Part shown: positions 24,623 to 33,737 of the stretch, one piece after another
Layout: every line of letters starts with the position of its first letter
Numbering within the stretch: the stretch's first letter is position 1
Source of the DNA: Bacteroidota bacterium
Lineage (GTDB): Bacteria; Bacteroidota; Bacteroidia; Chitinophagales; Chitinophagaceae
Assembly: GCA_030706605.1 (NCBI GenBank)
Contig: JAUZOE010000037.1
Coordinates: 1-43,377 of the forward strand
DNA length: 43,377 bases
Reading direction: 5' to 3'
The notes under the pieces: model-generated
Told to the model about the DNA's origin: nothing
The model's input: the letters and a program-made list of their open reading frames with translations, nothing else
Database searches by the model: none
Position numbers and translations under genes: made by a program

Positions 24623-25372
24623 ATGAAAAAGATTTCTTCATTTTTATTTTTAGCCACTTTCATTTTATTTACTAATTTTTTAAAGGCACAAAATTTTACT
24701 TTAGGAGTAAGAGGCGGACTCAGCATTCCCAATTTGAAAGCCAGTGGTTCTGAAACCAATCCCTTAAATACCGGGTATAAATCCAGAATGGGACCCGATG
24801 CGAGCCTGTTCAGTGAATACCATATTTCATCATTATTTTCACTACAGGCCATGTTGGAATATTCATCACAGGGAGGCAAAAAATCAGGTATGCAAGCTTT
24901 CCAAAACCCACAAGGACTTACTCCACCATATTTATATGCTAATTTCAAAAGCGAAGCGAAACTAAATTATTTGTTGGTCCCGGTTCTTGCAAAATTTGGA
25001 TGGAATCTTAGTAAACACTCACCTGTAAGAATTTATTTTGATGCGGGTCCTTTTGCTGGATTTTTACTTTCTGCACACCAGGTAACCAGTGGTTCCAGTA
25101 TGATATATGCCGATCCCGGTGGGCAACAACCAGCAAGCCCTTCAGCGCAATCATTTAATTCAAATAATGACATCAAAGACCAGCTCAACACTTTCAACTT
25201 TGGCATTTCGGGCAATCTGGGCTTTGCATATCATTTCGACAAAAGCAATATTTTTATTGAAGGCGGCGGCAATTATGGATTCTTAAATATTCAGAAGGGC
25301 ACTGCCAATGGTAAAAATCATACAGGGGCAGGAACGGTTGCATTGGGTTATGGATATACTTTTGAAAAATAA
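24623..25372 (+). CDS. Outer-membrane beta-barrel protein (PorT-like)
   Basis: A 249-residue exported protein with a signal peptide (1-22, ending LKAQ). After it comes NFTLGVRGGLSIPNLKASG, a start typical of the small Bacteroidota outer_membrane_beta-barrel (PorT) group. Alternating strands follow and the end is GYGYTFEK. A loop at about 150-185 rich in Ser, Pro and Gln is probably surface exposed. No specific substrate or partner is evident. Confidence 0.8.
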   Translation: MKKISSFLFLATFILFTNFLKAQNFTLGVRGGLSIPNLKASGSETNPLNTGYKSRMGPDASLFSEYHISSLFSLQAMLEYSSQGGKKSGMQAFQNPQGLTPPYLYANFKSEAKLNYLLVPVLAKFGWNLSKHSPVRIYFDAGPFAGFLLSAHQVTSGSSMIYADPGGQQPASPSAQSFNSNNDIKDQLNTFNFGISGNLGFAYHFDKSNIFIEGGGNYGFLNIQKGTANGKNHTGAGTVALGYGYTFEK

Positions 25373-25787
25373 TGGTCAATACCCTTCATATAGATATCTA
25401 ACAGCCATGCTTTAAGATGTTCAAATTATCATTTCATATCAAGCAGCCATAATCGTTTGCTTCAGAGAGCCACGGAGAAACAAAGCCCTGGGAAATAAAC
25501 ATTACAGTTTTAAGCGGTGAAATTATTTTACCCCAGTTCAATGTGTCAATAATAAATATAAAAGCTATTATAACTCTTTACAGATCATCGATAAGAATTC
25601 TTTTTATACTTTACACAGAAGTATTAACAACGCTATGTTTCAATGTACATTTATTTTTGTGATATATTTAAGAGTAGCCTCCCGTGTTATCTTCAATAAA
25701 TAAATACTTTTAAAGCACCGTACTAATGCTACCTTAAAACGATTGACTGCCTAAACCATAATTGGTTGGTACAAAATTTTATTGTTT
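25373..25787. other. Intergenic region before the OMP_b-brl gene
   Basis: There is no gene in this 415-base gap. TATTTTTG at 25652-25659 fits the -7 consensus and would give a leader of about 120 bases for the OMP gene. No REP-like or palindromic element stood out. Confidence 0.4.
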
Positions 25788-28556
25788 ATGAGAAAACTAA
25801 TACTCTTCCTGGTTGGTGCTATTTTATCAATTTCTTCTTTTGCACAATTAGTTAACGTATCTGGCAGTGTGAAAGATCGTAATGAAAATAAACCGGTACA
25901 AAATGCCGTGATAGCATTGCTGACTCCAACAGATTCTATTCTCTATAAATTTACACGCACAGATGCCGGAGGAAAATTTATTATGAAAAATGTAACTCCG
26001 GGCAAGTATATTTTAATGACCACACAGCCCTACTTCGCCGATATGCTGGATAATATTGATGTGAAAAAAACTATCCAGCTTCCTCCAATAAACCTTCTTT
26101 CAAAAAGCGAATTATTGCAGGAAGTAATAGTAAAATCCGGAACTCCTTACCGCATTAAAGGCGATACTACTGTTTATACTGCTGATAGTTTTAAAGTAAG
26201 CGCAAATGCGAACGTTGGAGAATTATTGAAAAAATTACCGGGAATACAGGTTGATAAAGACGGGAAAATAACTGCCATGGGAGAAACCGTACAGAAAGTA
26301 TTGGTAGATGGTGAAGAGTTTTTTGGTGATGACCCTGGTATGGCGGTTAAAAATTTAAGGGCCGATGCCGTAAAAGAAGTGCAGGTGTTTGATAAAAAAA
26401 GTGACCAGGCAGAGTTTACCGGAATAGATGATGGTAAAACGCAAAAGACTATCAACCTCAAATTAAAAGAAAATGCCAAACATGGTTACTTCGGAAAAGC
26501 AGATATATCGGGAGGGACAAAGCAAAATAATGAAAACCGTTATAATGATAACCTGATGTTCAGCTCTTTCAGGGGAAAAAGAAAATTCTCTGGATTTTTA
26601 TTAAATGGAAATACAGGAGAGAATCGCCTCAACTGGCAGGATGAACAAAAATATGGAGGTAGCGATTATAGTGCGAACCTAGATGATAATGGAGATATAA
26701 GTTTTCAATCGAACGGGTCAAACGATGATGAACCCCGTGTAGATCCTCAAAATGGATTTATGACCAATGTAAATGGCGGGCTGTTATACAGCAATAAATG
26801 GAATGATAAATATGATTTCAACCTTGCTCCTAAATATACCAGCGAACAGTATACCAATCAAAAACAAACCCTTTCACAAACACAAGTGGGAGATTCGGTA
26901 CTCAATCAAAACTCAACAGAAACAGACAATGTGAACAGGCATTATTTTAAAATAAGAGGCATATGGGACTTGAAACTTGATTCCATGAATTCCTTAAAGA
27001 TTCTTTCCAATACTAATTTTTATCATACCGAAAGCGGGAGTGTTATTAACTCTGTAAGTACCGGCAATACAGGCACCTTAAAAAATACAAGTACCAGGGA
27101 TCTGCAAACCGCTAATGATAAAAATGCCGTATCTGGTAATCTTATTTTCAGGCATAAATTTCATAAAAGCAGGAGAACATTAACTTTTTCGGGAAACTGG
27201 GATTTTTTAAATAACCAGGGAACCAATTTTTTAAAGTCAGATAACCAGGCCTATTTTGATGGCACTCCGGCAAGCAGCCAGAACCTCAACCAAATGAAAG
27301 ACTATAATACTTTCACTAAAAATTTATCGGCTCAAATAGTGTACACAGAACCGTTATCAAAGGAGTATTCATGGGAATTAGGCTATCAACTTGCTTATAA
27401 TTACGGCACTAATAATCAGCTTACTTATAACTATACTCCTTCTTCCAACAAATATGATGGATTGGTAGATTCTTTATCTAACCAGTTTAAACAAAATATT
27501 CTTCAGAATATACCTTCAACAAGAATCAATTTTGCCAATAAGAAATGGAAAATAAATGTCGGATCCGGCTTTGGTTTTACCAATTTCGATTTAAAAGACA
27601 TCACTTTTAATAAGGATTATACCAGGAACTATGTCAATTTCTATCCTTCATCAAACATTACTTATACTTATAAACCCAACCATAGTATCAGGTTTAATTA
27701 TACAGGTAACACTACACAACCTACCATTAACCAGTTGCAGCCTTTACGAAATAATAATGATTATTTTAATCAATATATTGGCAACCCCGATTTAAAACCC
27801 TCTTTTACCAATTCAGTCCGTGTATCGCACAACAGCTATAATTTCTTAAATCAACTTTTTGTATATCAATCTTTATATGTAAGTGTTACCAGCAATGCAA
27901 TCACAACCAACCGTATCATTAATGTTGATTCAGGAAAAACAACCAGCCAGCCTGTAAATACCAATGGAAATATTTCAATCAATTTATATGGTGGCATGGG
28001 TTTTAAAATCAAAAAAATTGATACAAGGATCAATTTTTATCCACAGTTATCCTATAACAAATATGCTGACATCATCAATAGCCAAAAAAGCATTTCAAAA
28101 ACAGTGAGCCCGGGTGTTTATTTTGGAATATCCAAATCAAAAGAAAAGAAATATGATCTTTCCATTGGTGATAATTTTAATTATAATGCTAATACCACTT
28201 CTCAAAACGGTACCAAAATTCATTACAACACCAATACGCTCAGTATAAATGCAACATTGTATATTAAAAAAGTATGGTCATTGATTTCTGACCTGCAAAT
28301 GTATTCCAGGCAGAAAACCCCTCAATTTACTTCTAACCTGAACTCCACTCAATGGGGAGCAAGAATACAGCGCACTTTTAAAAATGATGAGTTTACGACT
28401 TATTTTTCTGTTCATGATATTTTGAATCAAAATGTGGGTATTGACAGAAATTTTAGCAGTAATACTTATACGCAGATAACCAACAACAGGCTAAAGAGGT
28501 ATTTTTCAATTGGCTTTGAATGGGATTTTAAAAACAAAGCATCAAAAGCAAAATAA
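25788..28556 (+). CDS. OMP_b-brl-family outer-membrane protein with carboxypeptidase-like N-domain
   Basis: A 922-residue outer-membrane protein. The ATG at 25788 starts a clean signal peptide (MRKLILFLVGAILSISSFAQ), so the TTG six bases earlier is not used. Residues about 22-105 form a carboxypeptidase-regulatory-like domain (VSGSVKDRNENKPVQNAVI). A plug-like domain follows (YRIKGDTTVYTADSF; LLKKLPGIQVDKDGKITAMG; VLVDGEEFFGDDPGMA), then a long barrel. This is the TonB-receptor-related OMP_beta-brl type, not a SusC. The GLPGLI gene starts 19 bases after it, a frequent pairing. It likely takes up or exports an unknown ligand. Confidence 0.9.
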   Translation: MRKLILFLVGAILSISSFAQLVNVSGSVKDRNENKPVQNAVIALLTPTDSILYKFTRTDAGGKFIMKNVTPGKYILMTTQPYFADMLDNIDVKKTIQLPPINLLSKSELLQEVIVKSGTPYRIKGDTTVYTADSFKVSANANVGELLKKLPGIQVDKDGKITAMGETVQKVLVDGEEFFGDDPGMAVKNLRADAVKEVQVFDKKSDQAEFTGIDDGKTQKTINLKLKENAKHGYFGKADISGGTKQNNENRYNDNLMFSSFRGKRKFSGFLLNGNTGENRLNWQDEQKYGGSDYSANLDDNGDISFQSNGSNDDEPRVDPQNGFMTNVNGGLLYSNKWNDKYDFNLAPKYTSEQYTNQKQTLSQTQVGDSVLNQNSTETDNVNRHYFKIRGIWDLKLDSMNSLKILSNTNFYHTESGSVINSVSTGNTGTLKNTSTRDLQTANDKNAVSGNLIFRHKFHKSRRTLTFSGNWDFLNNQGTNFLKSDNQAYFDGTPASSQNLNQMKDYNTFTKNLSAQIVYTEPLSKEYSWELGYQLAYNYGTNNQLTYNYTPSSNKYDGLVDSLSNQFKQNILQNIPSTRINFANKKWKINVGSGFGFTNFDLKDITFNKDYTRNYVNFYPSSNITYTYKPNHSIRFNYTGNTTQPTINQLQPLRNNNDYFNQYIGNPDLKPSFTNSVRVSHNSYNFLNQLFVYQSLYVSVTSNAITTNRIINVDSGKTTSQPVNTNGNISINLYGGMGFKIKKIDTRINFYPQLSYNKYADIINSQKSISKTVSPGVYFGISKSKEKKYDLSIGDNFNYNANTTSQNGTKIHYNTNTLSINATLYIKKVWSLISDLQMYSRQKTPQFTSNLNSTQWGARIQRTFKNDEFTTYFSVHDILNQNVGIDRNFSSNTYTQITNNRLKRYFSIGFEWDFKNKASKAK

Positions 28557-28575
28557 AATTTTAAAAACAGTAGCC

Positions 28576-29346
28576 ATGAAAATCAGAGTTTATTTTTTAG
28601 CAATTGTATTATTATCATTTGTTACAGCACATGCGCAAAAATTTATCAGTAAAGCAGTAATTGAATACGAAGTAAAGGCCAACGTAAAAAAAACAATGGG
28701 CAGTGGTATGTTTGAAGATATGTTGAAAGATCAAATGCCCACATTTAAAACAGGATATTACAATTTTACTTTTGCGAATAATAAAAGCATTTACCAATTT
28801 GATCACTGGGATGAAGAATCAAAAAAAATTCCACAGTACTGGAGAAAAAGTGAGGAAGAAAATGTTTGGTACTGCAACTATAGCAATGGTACATTAGACA
28901 TGCAAAAAAATATAGGTGGCACTAATATAAATATTGAAGATTCTATTCCGAAGATGCAATGGAAGATTACCAATGAGAACAGGGTAATAGCAGGCTTTAA
29001 CTGCAGGAAAGCAGTTGCCATTATATTTGACAGCGTATATGTTTTTGCTTTTTACACGGATGAAATAGTAGTTCCGGGAGGACCTTGTTCTATACAGGGA
29101 TTGCCTGGAATGACATTGGGTGTAACGATCCCCCGGTTATATACCTCATGGATCGCTACAAAAGTGATGCTCAATGGGGTAGATGAAAGCACCATCAAAC
29201 CGGTCTCTGCCAAAAAGCATTATGATTTGAAATATCTGGAAGCAACCATCAGGGATAGCTATAAAGATTGGTATAGTGACGATCCAACTAGGAATAAAGA
29301 AATCCTGGAACAAAAGGATAGATCTTTATGGCAGTATTTATTGTAG
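28576..29346 (+). CDS. GLPGLI-family exported protein
   Basis: A 256-residue protein starting at the ATG at 28576, which gives a proper signal peptide (MKIRVYFLAIVLLSFVTAHAQ); an earlier in-frame start would overlap the upstream gene and hide this signal. It carries the family's name-giving motif as GLPGMTLG, preceded by a YTDEIVVPGGP stretch, and an ENRVIAGFNCRKA segment typical of the family. The family is Bacteroidota-specific and of unknown function, usually paired with an outer-membrane receptor-like protein, as here (19-base gap). Confidence 0.9.
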   Translation: MKIRVYFLAIVLLSFVTAHAQKFISKAVIEYEVKANVKKTMGSGMFEDMLKDQMPTFKTGYYNFTFANNKSIYQFDHWDEESKKIPQYWRKSEEENVWYCNYSNGTLDMQKNIGGTNINIEDSIPKMQWKITNENRVIAGFNCRKAVAIIFDSVYVFAFYTDEIVVPGGPCSIQGLPGMTLGVTIPRLYTSWIATKVMLNGVDESTIKPVSAKKHYDLKYLEATIRDSYKDWYSDDPTRNKEILEQKDRSLWQYLL

Positions 29347-29550
29347 ATCAAAAGGTATATTCCATTGATGTAGCTGCAATAGTCATTTCTGTTTAAGCGA
29401 TACCCTTTAAATTAACAGTAAGTTATACAAAGTGAGTTTGATTCTATTGCATTTTTTCCCTGATATTTTTTACTTTGCGATGGATATTTTTTATGGATTA
29501 TCGATTGTAATTGGTAAAGAGAATTGTTATTATCAATCAATTATGTTTTT

Positions 29551-30462
29551 ATGAAGGGCGTTTTCACTGACCAGGTAGCCATGCTTTTTAGCACTCCCAT
29601 TACCTTAACTTTGGTATTGCTCGAGATCTTTATCAGTGTAAGATATGATAAACAATATTACAATGTAAAAGACACTAAAGCCAACCTCTTACTGGGTTTG
29701 GGTTATATGATTACTGATACTTTGAGCCGCGGTGCAGGTTTGTTTTTATTAGCAGTATTTTACTTTTATGGATTACACCTTTTTTCTTTTATTTCAGGGC
29801 ACCTAGTTTTTTACTGGATTTTATTGGTATTGGCAGAAGATTTTACTTACTGGTTTATGCACCTTATGGACCACCGGATCAGGTTCTTATGGGCAGGACA
29901 TATTCACCATCATTCATCAAAAGAGTTTAATTTTTCTGTAGGCCTCCGGTCAGCCGTATTTGAACCCATAGAAAAGTTTTTCTTTTTTATTCCATTAGCT
30001 TTTATCGGCTTCCGGCCATTGGATATCGTGTTAATTTATGTGCTGTCGCAAGGCTGGGGCACTTTTGTACATACAAAAGCTATAAAGAAACTCGGCCCTC
30101 TTGAATATATTTTTACCACGCCTTCTCACCACCGTGTACATCACGGGGTTAACATAAAATACCTTGACAAAAATTATGGCATGTTTCTTATTATCTGGGA
30201 TAAACTTTTTGGAACCTTCAGGGCCGAAGATCCCGCAGAACCGGTAGAGTATGGCGTCTTAAAAAATGTAGCCTATAAAAATTATTGGGATATCATATTC
30301 AATGAATATAGGCAAATCGTAAATGATTCCAAACAAAACATTTCTTTCAAAGAAAAGCTGAAATATATATTTGGCCCCCCGGGCTATAGCCATGACGGAA
30401 GTCGCAAAACAACCCGTGAATTGCAAATGGAAGAAATCCCTGGTAAGAATAATGAAAATTGA
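29551..30462 (+). CDS. Sterol desaturase/fatty-acid hydroxylase-family membrane protein
   Basis: A 303-residue membrane protein from the ATG at 29551 (a TTG 27 bases earlier is less likely). It has four or so membrane segments and the three histidine clusters of the di-iron hydroxylase family: HLMDH, GHIHHHSS and HHRVHHG. Such enzymes insert oxygen into lipids such as fatty acids, sterols or carotenoids. The C-terminal portion ends in a charged tail (KTTRELQMEEIPGKNNEN). It is alone on its strand; the substrate is unknown. Confidence 0.88.
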   Translation: MKGVFTDQVAMLFSTPITLTLVLLEIFISVRYDKQYYNVKDTKANLLLGLGYMITDTLSRGAGLFLLAVFYFYGLHLFSFISGHLVFYWILLVLAEDFTYWFMHLMDHRIRFLWAGHIHHHSSKEFNFSVGLRSAVFEPIEKFFFFIPLAFIGFRPLDIVLIYVLSQGWGTFVHTKAIKKLGPLEYIFTTPSHHRVHHGVNIKYLDKNYGMFLIIWDKLFGTFRAEDPAEPVEYGVLKNVAYKNYWDIIFNEYRQIVNDSKQNISFKEKLKYIFGPPGYSHDGSRKTTRELQMEEIPGKNNEN

Positions 30463-30574
30463 CTGGTAAATGGCTGGCTACAAAACTATGAGCAAAAGTA
30501 CCAGTCAATATCAATAAATGCCTTTACAGTGTTGTAAATTTTTAAGCCCCTCCCAAGACGGCCTCTGATTCCCT

Positions 30575-30940
30575 TTACTTATCGGTATCTCTCACCAAAG
30601 TCTCATGCACTATCTCTCCGCTTCCAAAATCAATATCCACGCCACAAGAATCTTCATAGAATTTTCCTGTATGCGGGTAAGGGTTACCATCTACCGTAAC
30701 AGAAAAAGAGAATTTATCGCCGGAAACTTTACCATCATCGATGGAGACTGCTCCCCTTGGAGATTCAGCGGTACCGGTCAGTACATTACCATCCACTTTA
30801 AAATTATATACCGCTTCTACCTGGTCACCATTGGGAGTAGTAAAGTCTCCCTTCCATTTACCATCAAGTGAGGCAGCTATTGCCATTACGAACAGGAAGC
30901 AAGTGCATATAGCACCAATAAATATCAACTTTCTTTTCAT
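30575..30940 (-). CDS. Small exported lipocalin-like beta protein
   Basis: A 121-residue protein with a signal peptide (1-23, ending AIAAS). The mature part LDGKWKGDFTTPNGDQ, LTGTAESPRGAVSIDDGKVSG and DKFSFSVTVDG is a regular run of beta-strands with GKW...GT repeats, as in small lipocalin-like or calycin folds. Similar short proteins occur widely in Bacteroidota, sometimes labelled after glycosidase-associated domains; there are no catalytic residues to call. It is convergent with the hydroxylase. Confidence 0.75.
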   Translation of the reverse strand: MKRKLIFIGAICTCFLFVMAIAASLDGKWKGDFTTPNGDQVEAVYNFKVDGNVLTGTAESPRGAVSIDDGKVSGDKFSFSVTVDGNPYPHTGKFYEDSCGVDIDFGSGEIVHETLVRDTDK

Positions 30941-31134
30941 GTGAAATTATTTTTTTTGTAATCTACATTAAATTTAAAAATAAAACAAGCATGAGCATCA
31001 AACAAATATTTCAATGACCTCCACACAGGTTTCCTTTGATAATAAGAAATTACAGGATAAAGAGATGACGGGATTATTTTATATTAAAATATTACACCTT
31101 ATCTTATCAACTTCTTCCTTTAGAGACTAATTTT

Positions 31135-32781
31135 TTAGAACCTTAATACCATGCCACTATTGACCAGTTTCTTTTGCAACTCTGCATAACTAATATCCTG
31201 CACCTTCTTCTTTTGTCTTACTGCAAAGGCAGCCGCAATCCCTGAAGATTGACCCAGCATCATAAATACCGGTTCCATCCGAATGGAGCCGTAGGCCACG
31301 TGGGATGCTGACAGACATACGGGTACCAGTAAATTGCTGCATTCATTTCGTTTGGGAACAATGGCCCGGTAGGAAATTCCATAAGGGGGTTTTACCCCTA
31401 TCTCAACGTCTCCCTCATCCTGCACATCGCCATCCGGTGTTACATATCTTTGAACATTATGGCTGTCCATATTATAATTGCCCATAGCTATGGATTCAGG
31501 TACCGCCTTATCTCCCTTTAAATAATTTTCGCTCATCACAAAATCGCTCACCATGCGCCTGGCTTCCCTGACGTACAACTTATACGGCATATGGCCATTG
31601 TCTTTAAATTCATCTTTGTGCAATCCCCATGAAGCATATTTTTTCCTCACCTCAGCAGGTATCCCCGGATCGTGCTGCACAGTCCATATTAATCCTTTTG
31701 TCCAATAGGCATGTTCTTCATCCATTTTTCTCCTGAGGGCATAAGAAGCTTCAGGATAGGAGTAATCCATACCTATATAATCTGTGGAAACACCACCATC
31801 ATTATTGGAGTCTGTTTTGCGATTAGGTAATGGAGAGAGTTTCCAAAATGTTTGTACACCCTTTTGCGCAGCCCTTACAATCAATTCAAAATCTCTTTTT
31901 TGATAGTTGGCAGGCTTTGCCACCATTATCCTGTTCGCGGGCACATCGGTAAGGCATACCCTGTAACAATAGGCCTGTATCTTTTTATCGCCCTCGCCGT
32001 CTTTGCCTCCTGCATCCCTACGTATGCCAGGCAAAAGCCCGCTTGAAGGATCTCCCTTTTGTACATAAGGGTCTATGCCGCGGGGCAGGTTATTTTTTGT
32101 TGCCAATGCAGTTTCTATTCCATTGATCGTTTCATCGTATTGGCTGTTGGCTTCCCTGCCTGTAGTATAAGATACCCCCGCAGCAGCCATCAGGTCACCT
32201 TCATAGGTGGCATCTATGAATACTTTGCCCCTGTAAGTGTTACCATTTAACATGGTGATGGATACTATATTACCATTTATTTTTTTAACGCCATGCTTTC
32301 GGTCCAGCCATTGATCTGTTTTCAATGGTATTTTATTTTCTGTAATCAGATCGTTAAAAACCTTTTCCGCGGCATGTGGTTCAAAAGTCCACATCATGCT
32401 ATCGGTAATTTTGTAAATAGAATTGCCTGCTTTTTCCTGGTAGTCTGCAAAAGCTTCTTCTTTCCAGGTATAGGCATTTTGATAATGGTTCCTTATCCTG
32501 TGAAAAAAATCAAGGGTAAGCCCGCCGATCGTTTTGTGGCGATCCTGGTTTCCTATGTCTGTCCAGCCCAACCCGCTGGTAGTAAGGCCGCCAACATGTT
32601 TTTCCGGGCTCAGCAACATTACGGATGCGCCGTTTTGTTTGGCCGCCACTGCTGCGATTACTCCCGCTGAGGTAGCTCCATAAATGACCACGTCGTAACT
32701 ATTATCAACGCTTTGTGCCTGTGCGGGATGATTTATAAAAAGCAAAAAGAATAGAATATTACGTATACTGTTTTTTTTCAT
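31135..32781 (-). CDS. Secreted FAD-dependent oxidoreductase
   Basis: A 548-residue protein from the ATG at 32781; 20 earlier codons in frame would mask the signal peptide (MKKNSIRNILFFLLFINHPA, then QAQ). The FAD-binding Rossmann segment is YDVVIYGATSAGVIAA (29-44), followed by VGGLTTSGLGWTD and later FIDATYEGDLMAAAGV and LVPVCLSASHVAYGSIRMEP, as in the FAD_oxidored (PF12831) family common in polysaccharide loci. The reaction is unknown; oxidation of a sugar or uronide is plausible. A palindrome-bearing repeat copy precedes it, and a cytochrome c gene lies upstream on the same strand, a possible electron acceptor. Confidence 0.88.
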   Translation of the reverse strand: MKKNSIRNILFFLLFINHPAQAQSVDNSYDVVIYGATSAGVIAAVAAKQNGASVMLLSPEKHVGGLTTSGLGWTDIGNQDRHKTIGGLTLDFFHRIRNHYQNAYTWKEEAFADYQEKAGNSIYKITDSMMWTFEPHAAEKVFNDLITENKIPLKTDQWLDRKHGVKKINGNIVSITMLNGNTYRGKVFIDATYEGDLMAAAGVSYTTGREANSQYDETINGIETALATKNNLPRGIDPYVQKGDPSSGLLPGIRRDAGGKDGEGDKKIQAYCYRVCLTDVPANRIMVAKPANYQKRDFELIVRAAQKGVQTFWKLSPLPNRKTDSNNDGGVSTDYIGMDYSYPEASYALRRKMDEEHAYWTKGLIWTVQHDPGIPAEVRKKYASWGLHKDEFKDNGHMPYKLYVREARRMVSDFVMSENYLKGDKAVPESIAMGNYNMDSHNVQRYVTPDGDVQDEGDVEIGVKPPYGISYRAIVPKRNECSNLLVPVCLSASHVAYGSIRMEPVFMMLGQSSGIAAAFAVRQKKKVQDISYAELQKKLVNSGMVLRF

Positions 32782-32810
32782 ACCTGGTATTTGTGATTGA
32801 GTATTTACCT

Positions 32811-33008
32811 TTCTTTTTAGCAATATCTCCCGATATGCCACGTTGCGTGTACAAGATTTATTGATTGGTTTATGTTGCCGGTTTACATAAACAATTAAAT
32901 TTAGTTGTTAATCTGTAACCAACAAAAAACAATAATTCCTATTTTATTTTAGCCGGTTAGTGAAGGAGAATTTTATGCAATGTCTCCGTTGGGAAAGATA
33001 GCTAAGAA
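32811..33008. repeat. Palindrome-bearing repeat element, copy B
   Basis: It fills the gap between the FAD oxidoreductase and the cytochrome c genes. It is nearly collinear with copy C (33441-33645). Its ends are inverted repeats of each other: TAGCAATATCTCCCGATATG at one end and, on the other strand, TAGCTATCTTTCCCAACGGA at the other. The centre has GTTTACATAAAC (32881-32892) overlapping the palindrome at 32890-32909. Confidence 0.75.
32890..32909. promoter_or_regulatory. 20-bp palindrome, putative operator (copy B)
   Basis: AACAATTAAATTTAGTTGTT is the same as the site in copy C and the reverse complement of the site in copy A. It lies about 110 bases before the FAD oxidoreductase start. Confidence 0.6.
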
Positions 33009-33013
33009 AAAAA

Positions 33014-33430
33014 TTATTTTTTCAGAGACAGGATGTAGGTAACTATCAATTTTGCATCTTCAAATGAAAGTTGGGGATGAGGTACCATTACCGGGTAACC
33101 CCAACTTCGGCTTCCTCCGCTGATTACTTTTTGAGCAAGCTTCTTAATATAAGTTTTGTTGACAGGGTATCTTTTTGCTATATCTTTAAAAGCCGGCCCC
33201 ACCGATTTTTCGTCTTTTTTATGACAGGTATAACAATCTGAATAAGCAATCAGGACTTCACCCTTTTCGGGAACGCCGGCAGGTATGGTATCATTTATGC
33301 CTGGTATTTGTTTTATATAATCAATCGTTTTCCGGGTATTCTTTTCCTCAGGCTTACTATTGCAACAAAGCAGGTATAATGTGGCAAACAATAAGTAAAC
33401 GATTAAAAGAGGTTTTTTCTTTCTAAACAT
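33014..33430 (-). CDS. Lipoprotein c-type cytochrome (class I)
   Basis: A 138-residue protein with a hydrophobic leader and cysteines at 22-23 that suit a lipobox (LYLLCCNS). Haem is attached at CYTCH (66-70), and the likely distal ligand is Met in GYPVMVPHP. The pattern CxxCH, then VGPAFKDIAKRY and a GSRSWG loop, fits the small cytochrome c551/552 group. It would carry electrons at the outer face of the inner membrane or in the periplasm. It is the neighbour of the FAD oxidoreductase, and each gene has its own copy of the palindrome-bearing repeat. Confidence 0.9.
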   Translation of the reverse strand: MFRKKKPLLIVYLLFATLYLLCCNSKPEEKNTRKTIDYIKQIPGINDTIPAGVPEKGEVLIAYSDCYTCHKKDEKSVGPAFKDIAKRYPVNKTYIKKLAQKVISGGSRSWGYPVMVPHPQLSFEDAKLIVTYILSLKK

Positions 33431-33440
33431 ATGAGTAATA

Positions 33441-33645
33441 TTTCTTTTTCATGGCAATGTCGCCCGATAGGGAAATTTGCGTGTACAAGTTTTATTGATT
33501 GGTTTAACTTGTCGGTTTATGTAAACAATTAAATTTAGTTGTTAATCTGTAACCAACAAAAAACGATCATTCCTGCTTTATTTTAACCGCCTGGCAAATG
33601 AGAATTTTATGCAATGCCTCCTTTGGGAGAAATGGCTAAGAAATA
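33441..33645. repeat. Palindrome-bearing repeat element, copy C
   Basis: Its best end pair is GGCAATGTCGCCCGATAGGG at the cytochrome side and, on the other strand, AGCCATTTCTCCCAAAGGAG at the far side, so it has imperfect terminal inverted repeats of about 35 bases. Small hairpins (CCCgataGGG; CTCCtttGGGAG) lie in each end. The centre (about 33521-33564) matches copy B over more than 40 bases with no differences. Confidence 0.75.
33524..33543. promoter_or_regulatory. 20-bp palindrome, putative operator (copy C)
   Basis: AACAATTAAATTTAGTTGTT, identical to copy B, overlapped by the dyad GTTTAtgTAAAC at 33515-33526. It lies about 95 bases before the cytochrome c start. Confidence 0.6.
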
Positions 33646-33737
33646 AGAAGGCTCCAGAAAAAGTAACTTGTTTTTGTCATAGAAAACTTTTACTGAACCT
33701 TTAGGGTTTTTTTCGCAAAAAATAAAAACCAGGGAAA

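Larger units (their letters stand above)
33431..33737. other. Intergenic region holding repeat copy C
   Basis: The 307-base gap between the cytochrome c gene and the cyclophilin gene is mostly filled by repeat copy C (33441-33645). The remaining 90 bases should hold the cyclophilin promoter; TGTTTTTG at about 33670 is one base off the -7 consensus. Confidence 0.5.

Noticed and set aside
25788-28556. SusC-type receptor
   Set aside because: The barrel protein lacks SusC features and no SusD is adjacent; it pairs with a GLPGLI protein instead.
28510-28575. Longer start for the GLPGLI protein
   Set aside because: It overlaps the upstream gene and adds 22 residues before a perfect signal peptide; the ATG at 28576 is better.
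32782-32841. Longer start for the FAD oxidoreductase
   Set aside because: The extra 20 codons lie before the signal peptide and overlap the repeat element.
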